64,000 nt of DNA from positions 1,722,835-1,786,834 of the forward strand of contig CM057157.1 in assembly GCA_029962745.1 (NCBI GenBank), written 5' to 3'. Made by a program: the position numbers and the translations under genes. Below are positions 57,187 to 64,000 of the stretch, piece after piece (the first letter of the stretch is position 1; each line of letters opens with the position of its first letter). This DNA comes from Echinometra lucunter (taxonomy: Eukaryota > Echinodermata > Echinoidea > Camarodonta > Echinometridae). The notes beneath the pieces are model-generated. The model saw only the letters and a program-made list of their open reading frames with translations, ran no database searches and had not been told where the DNA came from.

Positions 57187-57818
57187 GTTTTCATGAAGTG
57201 ACAGAAAAGTGCGCAGCTCAAAGGAAGTCAGTTTTAAATAAATTGCTTTCAAAGTTTTAAGCCATAATCTCAACCTCTTTAGTGTATGAAGGGTGAATAA
57301 ATTTTATATCCTGATATAGATCACATTCTAGACAATGTTTATTATTGATATTAGCACATTACTTTCATTAGGTGAAAATGAGCTGTAAACACTAACCATC
57401 ATTTTGTGAAAACACAAAATACAAAAATGTGATTTGAATTTGTTTTCACAAAGTGACGGCTCTCAGCCGTGTACATGTAAAACAAATGGGACTTGATGAG
57501 TGTGTATTAAACCCGTCATTGCACGTAAACACAAATTCAAATCAAGGGCTTGCTGTTTTTTGTTTCATAATGTGACGGATCTCAGCCATGCAAGTAAAAC
57601 ATATGGGATGGCTGTAAGCCGTCATTTCGTGAAAACAGAAAATCCTTTTACTAGGTATTTTCTTGTTGACATTATTGCCATAGGTACGTAATTACACTTT
57701 ACTATGGTCTGAAACTTTGTGAGGTTCAAGATGTTGGTGAATGATATCTAAAATGCAAAAAAACCTCAAAAACTGAAAAAATATGTGATTTTCCTCATAA
57801 CCGTCACTTCATGCAAAA
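57187..57818. repeat. Cluster of GTTTTCACNAAGTGAC-type inverted motifs
   Basis: Plus orientation at 57187-57202, 57442-57459 and 57562-57578; inverse at 57397-57413, 57512-57530, 57618-57636 and 57801-57816. The motifs bracket two tandem units (57442-57530 and 57562-57636) sharing GTGACGG(C/A)TCTCAGCC(G/A)T. Looks like nested insertions or duplication of one fold-back element. Confidence 0.75.
57431..57543. mobile_element. 113-bp fold-back MITE
   Basis: GATTTGAATTTGT (57431-57443) is the perfect complement of 57531-57543, and the pairing continues into the TTCACAAAGTGACGG/CCGTCATTGCACGTAA motifs. The hairpin ACGGCTCTCAGCCGT lies at 57456-57470. Confidence 0.75.
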
Positions 57819-58580
57819 AAGGACAAATTTTACAATCATAAAATCATGCAATCATACAACATACATCAGACAATCACCATACAATCATATATCACATAAG
57901 ATTTCACACATTCATACAATTACAGAACCACAACATCAGGAATGAGCTCTTATAGATATTCCAAAGTCTATTTACGAACATTCATGAATATAATCGGATA
58001 GAAAGAGAATTGAAATCAACTATAAAAAGGATATATGCCTTGATTTCAATCAGATTTAATTGTCTGTGTTTGAAAATACCTTCAACCATTACATCTAGCT
58101 TACACAGCTGTCAAATTTCCAAGATCTATTTTCATTCTTCTTTGTGAAAAATACCTTCATTCAGAAAACCTTACTTGAGCTGGAATTCTTCTCCTTTCAT
58201 CTCCCAATTTTCCTAATTTCATAGTGGTCATATTTTGGCCCTGAGGTCGTTCTCTCGTTTGCATAAACAAGAGCCAAATTGAATGAGAAAGGAAGAAGGG
58301 ATGTGTTAGAATGGTAGTGAAAGTATCGTTGAACGTAGAACAATGAGTTGGCTAACGGCAGCTGACGGAGATTGGTGGTATAAGGCACACCGACAATCAG
58401 CCACAAGGCATTGTGGGATCAATACAAGAATGGATTAACTACCAAGACTTACTGCACCCACCCTCTAACTGTGGCGCATAGTCTCGTAATGACACCCTAC
58501 TGACTTATATCTCTTATTTATTGCTCTATTTCACCCTGCCTCTATTATTCAATATCAATGAAACTACACATACATTTATC
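57819..58580. other. Unique sequence
   Basis: A patch at 57838-57920 repeats CATACAATCA-like phrases. Nothing else recognised. Confidence 0.5.
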
Positions 58581-58660
58581 TTAACACGTTATTTACTACA
58601 TTCTTTCACTCCCATAGGCTTAATACAGGGGTCACCTGATTCCAGCAGTCAATGAGTTAA
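58581..58660 (+). mobile_element. 80-bp TTAA mini-MITE
   Basis: Exactly 80 bp with TTAA at both ends; TTAACACGTTATTTACTAC on the left, GCAGTCAATGAGTTAA on the right. Confidence 0.82.
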
Positions 58661-58841
58661 TAAATATACTGAGAAGATTTTCTAGGAGCCAAGATGTACT
58701 AACCCACTGGAATTGCTGGAACCAAGGTGCCTTGTATTATGCCAATGGACATGATAGAATTCAGTATGCAGTGGGCTTAGAGAAAAAATTCACAAGTTTA
58801 TTTAACAAACTTTCCAAAAATTACCCACAAATTCAATTTTC

Positions 58842-58921
58842 TTCACCTGTTGACTACTGACTACTCAAACTTCCATAGACTTAATACAGGGACCATCCCA
58901 TTCCTGTAAGTAAGGGGTTAA
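58842..58921 (+). mobile_element. 80-bp TTAA mini-MITE
   Basis: Exactly 80 bp; the left end is degenerate (TTCACCTGTTGACTACTG) and the right end is GTAAGGGGTTAA. Core TTCCATAGACTTAATACAGG is clear. Confidence 0.8.
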
Positions 58922-59208
58922 AATAAAAATTTCACTAGACTTTTATCATCTTTCTCTCCAAACTTTTGAGTTTCCTATTTAACATTTAGTTCACTGCAAC
59001 ATAAAAGAGTGTCATTAAAAAAAATCGTACTATATATTTTTGAGACTGAATTTCAAGACTAGCTGGACTATGCAAGCCTCAATAAGAGACATGAGAGTAT
59101 GAGCATGGAGGTATAGTTTAAGCTTATTACAACTATTAAAAGGGTAATTACAACTAGGCTGGCTATATTACCTCGTCTAAATGTGCAACAGTTCAACTCA
59201 ATAACTCG
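58922..59208. other. Unique sequence
   Basis: Nothing recognised. Confidence 0.5.
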
Positions 59209-59680
59209 ATGTTTCACAATCTAATCACACTCATTCAAAGGATTCAGTTGCAGGACTGGTGTGTATTTCACCTCTACTCTCCCTGGATGCATGCCCCAAG
59301 TTCTGGCCAAACAGCCCGGGTTGATAACCCTTTGTTTGGCTGGTTCTACCCTTGTCTCTCCCTTCATGGAGTATCGATCGAGCCACAAATCAAAACCATT
59401 CCTTAGAATATCCTCTGAATTAAGCATCCTCTCAATTTCTACAGATGGTCTTCACCTGAGCTGCACACATGTGTCTAGGTTTTCTTTCTTTTCTCTCAAG
59501 AAACATTGCTCATTAAAGCCGCTGCCTGCCAATCTCTCTGTCAAACTTAATTCCACCAAGCCCAGGTAACATTTCAAAGAATTTACACGCTGCAAGCAGA
59601 TAAGGCCTGAAGAAGGAGATTTGGCATCCATCCATTCTAGATGTATATATTGAATTACAGGCAATGGCTAATCAGTAGAA
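59209..59680. promoter_or_regulatory. High-complexity block, possible exon or enhancer
   Basis: GC-richer than its flanks. A 102-codon plus frame (59261-59569) ends near CAAGCCCAGGTAACA, which contains a splice-donor-like AG/GTAA, but its protein matches nothing I know. Motifs include GCCCGGGTTG, CACCTGAGCTG (59453), CAGATAAGGCC (59598). Either reading is speculative. Confidence 0.25.
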
Positions 59681-59920
59681 ATAAGGAGGGAAATCCTGGC
59701 TGTAAAAGAAACACAAAAACAAACACATTGTCTGCTGAGAGGCACAGGGGTGTCATTATCATTTGAAGTAAAACTTTTTACCCATCTCGTTTTCAGTAAC
59801 AGACAGCTAGGATGGAGAATAAAGATACTATACAGTATACACTAAAGAAAGTTGATAGCTTCATTTCCCATTTCATATATTCATTAGAAAGTGGATGTAA
59901 AACACAGTCTACTAAGAGTC
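59681..59920. other. Unique sequence
   Basis: Nothing recognised. Confidence 0.5.
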
Positions 59921-60000
59921 AGAGTGTATTGACTACTGAATTCTCAAGCTCCCATTGACTTCATACAGGGACCACCCGGTTCCTGTATGCTACGGGTTAA
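59921..60000 (+). mobile_element. 80-bp TTAA mini-MITE
   Basis: The right end CTACGGGTTAA is intact and the left TTAA is lost. Contains ATTGACTACTGAATTCTC, the phrase amplified in the 24-bp minisatellite (inverse orientation). Confidence 0.8.
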
Positions 60001-60752
60001 CTGGTCCAATATTATGGAATAATCTCAAAATTCAAGCCTAGAGAGACTACATCGGGTTTTTTCTTAATGAAATCTCTTTTGCTGAACCAATATAAAACTA
60101 ATTAAAATCCCTTCCCCACCCATATTTATGCACTGTAAAACCCTATTCTTAATGTTTTTTACATTCAAATCTTTGTTCTCTCATCATGATGTGTTGCATT
60201 GTTGTACATTTCTCCAGTTTGCTTCTCTCATCCTCCCCTCCCCCCCCCTCTCTCTCTCTACTTCTCTCTCTGTTTCTCTCTCACACTCTCTACTATATTC
60301 TAGTTTCTTATCAGATTACTTTGCTTTCATTTGAGGTTTCCCCTTACTTTCACTGCCACTTTTCTTTTGCTTTCTTCAAATTTATTGCTCCAATTTCTTT
60401 TCTAGATCAAATGGGGACCTAACTTGTCAAGCTTTGCCTTAAATAGGTTGCCCTCCATTCTTATCTATTGCATGTATCTACTATCACTGGAAATTATTTA
60501 CTGCACTGAACTTTATTATTATTATTTGTATCAAGTCACTTGATTTATGTGCTTATGTTTTGTATAATACTGAACACATGCAAAAAAATGAACGTGGAAA
60601 CAAATAAGAGAATAAAAATACCACTTGAGCACCTGAAAGTATAAAAAGGTGAACACGAAAGAAAAGAGAGAGATAAGAGAGCTGGAAATCAATAAAATGT
60701 GTAACTTTCCATTGAAATTTGGTTTTCATTTCCCCCCCAAGAACGGGATCCG
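60001..60752. other. Unique sequence with a CT tract
   Basis: C9 at 60240-60248 followed by CT-rich sequence to about 60290; (ATT)n at 60512-60525. Nothing coding recognised. Confidence 0.55.
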
Positions 60753-60999
60753 CCCACTTGACCGAAGGCTCGCAAGGCTGACTTTTCTCGTATCGTATTT
60801 TCCTTCATCACAAATAATGCGCTATCGGTAAATGAAATAATTACGTCTCCTTTAGCATGTTTAGTCCTCGTTGCCCCTTAATAATTATTAAACTTCCTTC
60901 TCGCACAGGAATTGGTCAGAGCGGTGTGATATTATAGATTACAATTTGCTATTTTCGGCCTCGCGGGCCTTCGGTCTCGCGGGCCTTCGGTGAAGTGGG
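60753..60999. mobile_element. MITE with CCCACTT..ACCGAAGGC TIRs (247 bp)
   Basis: The left end reads CCCACTTGACCGAAGGC. The right end reverse-complements to CCCACTTCACCGAAGGC and continues to match for about 29 bp overall. The right end holds a tandem duplication of a TCGCGGGCCTTCGG unit (about 60961-60989). The interior is AT-rich. No target duplication is evident. Confidence 0.8.
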
Positions 61000-62573
61000 T
61001 TGTCACCCCAATAACAGCAAAGCAGTTGCAAAATGGATAATTTTCCCTTTCTTCACGTACAATAGGAGTCACAAAAAATTTCCATGCACTGAGGTATTGA
61101 CTTAATCTGGAAACGTAAAAAGTAGTCAAACCTTCATTCTTTGAACACCACGGGTGGAAAGAACTAAATACCATCATACTGATGCAGCTAAATGTAGGTC
61201 AGTGTGATGCTCATTTCATGAATCTCAGGATAATTGCATAGTGCCTAGCATCACAGCATCCCGCATCCAATGCAAATACTGCACTTTGTATGTCCAACAA
61301 CCTAGTTCTCTCTGTCGACACAAGCCCAGTGGTAAACTTACGTGTCAAGGAAATAGCGGTTACTGTCCTTAGGAAAAGAGCAGGACAATTGCAAGAGTAT
61401 TGGGGATAATGTTTGCACATCTATTTCCAGCGCATCCCCTCTGAAACTATGCATATGCAAGAAGAAAGTGAGCAGAAATGGCGTTAATGGATGGAACGCT
61501 CACTGTCAAGAGTTTATGACAACAACGAAGGAAATCAAGATGCAAGAAGAGATTGAACAGAAGATGAATTCAGTGTCAGGTAAAGCTGAACTTTCAAATG
61601 GACACTAGGACTGGAATTCACAAACATTTCACACACGGTGGCCTGATTCCAAATTTGAAATTTAAAAAAAAGTAGGCAACGAATCAACGGGTGCTGTGGA
61701 ACCAATTTGGGTTATGATTTGGAAGCGGGTGGTGTATCTTATGAATGACAGAGAAAAAAAAGAATCTTGTATCAATGGCCACCATCTAACTTGCATCAAT
61801 TCTTCTTGCTTCTCAATATAAGATGCTCTTCAAATTCTGATCCTGCTAAATGCAAATGGAACAGAATGTAACTCAATCTATTTCACTCTAATCAGTTTTC
61901 TCTTTCTCAGCTCGGTGCCCGAATACATTACATATCAAGTGTCCAATAGCCGTGCAAGTGCACACTACAATCTGGAACAAAAGCGGTCAACTGTAATTGA
62001 CTTTTCCTTCTTTCCTCATTAAAAGTCCAGTTAAGGTTCTATTGACTCTGTCTGATAGATGTACATTCATCTCAAAGTCTGAATCAGTAAGGTGCTCATA
62101 TTTCCTCCTTGAAATAAACCAGGCATCCTCCTTCTCCCTCTCACATGCCATCTCAGGAAGTCATGTGGAAGAAATTTGTTTTATGCTTGTAATGGAAGCC
62201 TGCGAGCACCTCTTCAATATTCATCTTATTCAAATTTTGGATACCGTCCTCTTTGTAAAGAGTTCTGTTAGGCAAAGATGATCGACATGTTCAGAGAAGG
62301 CAGAGTCTACTTTTATTTAAAAGCCATTGCTTTTAAATGATGCTATCTAGATAATCGTTCATTTAGTGACAAAAGCTCAACAAACTTTCATTCATGGGGA
62401 AATACTGTATTTCTAATGATCAAAAACTACTTCTAGGTTCCTCCTTATATTAAAATTCAACTCGAGTAACATTTATATTCATCCAACTTTTGATAATTAA
62501 GCACCAACAGTTAAAGTGCATATTATTTTACTACAGCAAGAGAGTGATTAGAAAGACAAGAAGAACTTTACCA
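61000..62573. other. Unique sequence
   Basis: Moderately high complexity at 61190-61430, with a 69-codon minus frame (61211-61420) that matches nothing known. No repeat family or gene identified. Confidence 0.5.
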
Positions 62574-62576
62574 AAA

Positions 62577-62890
62577 ATCATCATCATCATCATCATTTTC
62601 ATCATTTTCATTATCATCATCACTACCATAATCATCACCATCATCTTCAAAACCACCATCCTCAATGCCATCATCATCATTATCATTGGTCTCACCATCA
62701 TCATCCAAGGAGCAAACTCATCATCTATAGCCACCACTACAGTCATCAATATCATGATCAGCATAAATCAACTAGTATTACCATTATACCAACACCAACA
62801 CCAGCACCATCACCATTACCATCATCAGTAGCACTATCAATGGCATCATCAACATCAACAAAAGCTGCATGACCATCATCATTATGAAAT
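62577..62890 (+). repeat. Imperfect (ATC)n tract
   Basis: ATC/ACC/ATT triplets over about 310 bp; plus Ile/Ser and minus Met frames (for example 62490-62831) are artefacts. Confidence 0.93.
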
Positions 62891-63795
62891 AAGGCTGTGA
62901 TCATTACATCTACTAGTGCAACCTTCAACCCACCTTATTCCCATTCCATCAAACTTCCTCTTCCCTTTGCCTCCTTCTCCTGAATCCATGCTCTCTTCCA
63001 TTCCTCTATCTTCATCTCATCCTTCCATCTTAAGTCATCCATCTCTCATCCTCTCATCATCTTCCCCATCTCATGGCCAAGGACATTCCACTTTCACTTC
63101 ACATAACCAGCAGCAAATCTCATCCCTCTAGGGCTCTATATCTGACTCAGTCCAGCACTTTCCAATGCAATCATCATCATCATCTACAAAATCTACTTCA
63201 CTTTCACAGATTAACACAAGTCATGGTAAAATGAACCATGCACTCCACTGAAGCAAGCATACAAACATCCCATTTCATGAAAACAATGAGAACAGAAAAC
63301 AACCAACCTTTTTGATCAATGCTTTATGCTTTCTCTCATAATAAAAAGAATATCTTCTTTTGTTTTGTTTGGAATATAAGTTATTTTTCTTCTCTTTTGT
63401 TTTCATTATATATTACTAAATGAACCAGTAAGATACTCACTTTTTAGTGTATAACCGGCAGTTCAGAATGTTCAGAACATGAAATGTATATTGCTTTTTG
63501 TATTGTTTGCATTCTGCATGCATCTTCTTCATGCCACACCATTGCTAAGTTCTGTGTTTCCATAGTTTTTTAAAATTTTATTTTAAAGAATATGTTCTCA
63601 AGATGAAGGTAAAATACATCCTCCCTCCTAACCATTACAAAATGGAATGAAATTGTAGAATGGCATGTTTTCATTATGATTTAAATTTCAGATTGTTATG
63701 CAAATTATTTACTGTTTACATCTAATCTAAACTTCATCATGTGATATTTGAATCACTTGCTCAGGCAAAAGGGAAAAGGGAAAACAAAGCTTTTA
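62891..63795. other. Unique sequence, CT-leaning then AT-rich
   Basis: Serine/proline-rich short frame at 62916-63131 reflects CT-rich composition. Nothing recognised. Confidence 0.5.
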
Positions 63796-63811
63796 TGCAC
63801 ATACACTTCGG

Positions 63812-64000
63812 TCTCATTTTCTCTCTTGCTCTCTTTGGCTCTCTTCCTCTCCCTCTCTTTCTCTTTCTTTCTCAGTGCAATCTCCTAATCTCTCACTTTT
63901 ATATCTCATTTTCTTTCTCTCCCTTGCTTTTATGTCAATTTCTCTCCTTATCCCCTTATTTCTTTTCTCTCTTTTTCTCATCCTCTATCTCTCTTTCTTC
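63812..64000 (+). repeat. CT-rich tract running off the window
   Basis: CTCT and TTTCTC runs to the end of the window. Confidence 0.9.

Noticed and set aside
59261..59569. 102-codon plus frame ending at a donor-like AG/GTAA, as an exon
   Set aside because: No family similarity I can name, and an equal-length minus frame overlaps it; evidence is insufficient for a CDS.

Overview
This window looks like non-coding, repeat-rich DNA from a large metazoan genome. AT-rich unique sequence is studded with (GA)n/(CT)n and poly(G)/poly(C) tracts, tRNA-derived SINEs, many short terminal-inverted-repeat (TIR) elements and several minisatellites. The mix resembles a marine deuterostome, most likely a sea urchin. 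That is inference from repeat style; no diagnostic gene is present. I found no protein-coding exon, rRNA gene or functional tRNA gene that I can defend. The open frames are short or are translations of simple repeats, so the window is probably intergenic or inside long introns.

Layout. 1-6 kb: unique sequence, an ACGT-rich TIR element (3113-4093) and a piggyBac-like MITE (4263-4679; second copy 20225-20640). 6-7 kb: two head-to-tail tRNA-derived SINEs with triplet-repeat tails. 9.57-10.2 kb: a 45-bp hairpin minisatellite. 12.2 kb: a (GGA)n tract. 13-27 kb: mostly unique, with GA/CT tracts and copies of an 80-bp TTAA-flanked mini-MITE. 28.1-29.1 kb: a duplicated segment around a 270-bp MITE, one copy split by a retroelement-like insertion. 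29.8-33.1 kb: higher-complexity unique blocks. 33.7-34.8 kb: a hAT-like non-autonomous element. 35.0 kb: a fold-back MITE. 36.6-38.9 kb: ten GAGCGAGCG-containing repeats of about 155 bp. 40.9-41.4 kb: an (AGAAAG)n tract. 42.0-43.6 kb: a TIR element filled with 157-bp repeats. 44.2-45.0 kb: a 24-bp minisatellite. 49.6-50.1 kb: three diverged repeats. 53.8-54.2 kb: two mirror-image arrays of 16-mers. 56.2-61.0 kb: further MITEs and mini-MITEs. 62.6-64 kb: (ATC)n and CT-rich DNA.

Most striking: (i) the 157-bp array carries the perfect 13-mer TGACCTTTGACCT, a DR1 nuclear-receptor site on the opposite strand, in six consecutive units inside a transposon-like element; (ii) the 24-bp minisatellite is a tandem amplification of the end of the 80-bp mini-MITE, with the founder still attached at its left edge; (iii) a fold-back structure has arms built from about 13-15 degenerate 16-mers each; (iv) each 45-bp unit is a hairpin with a consensus Pol III B-box in its loop region. 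All coordinates and matches were read by eye; no alignment, folding or database search was run.
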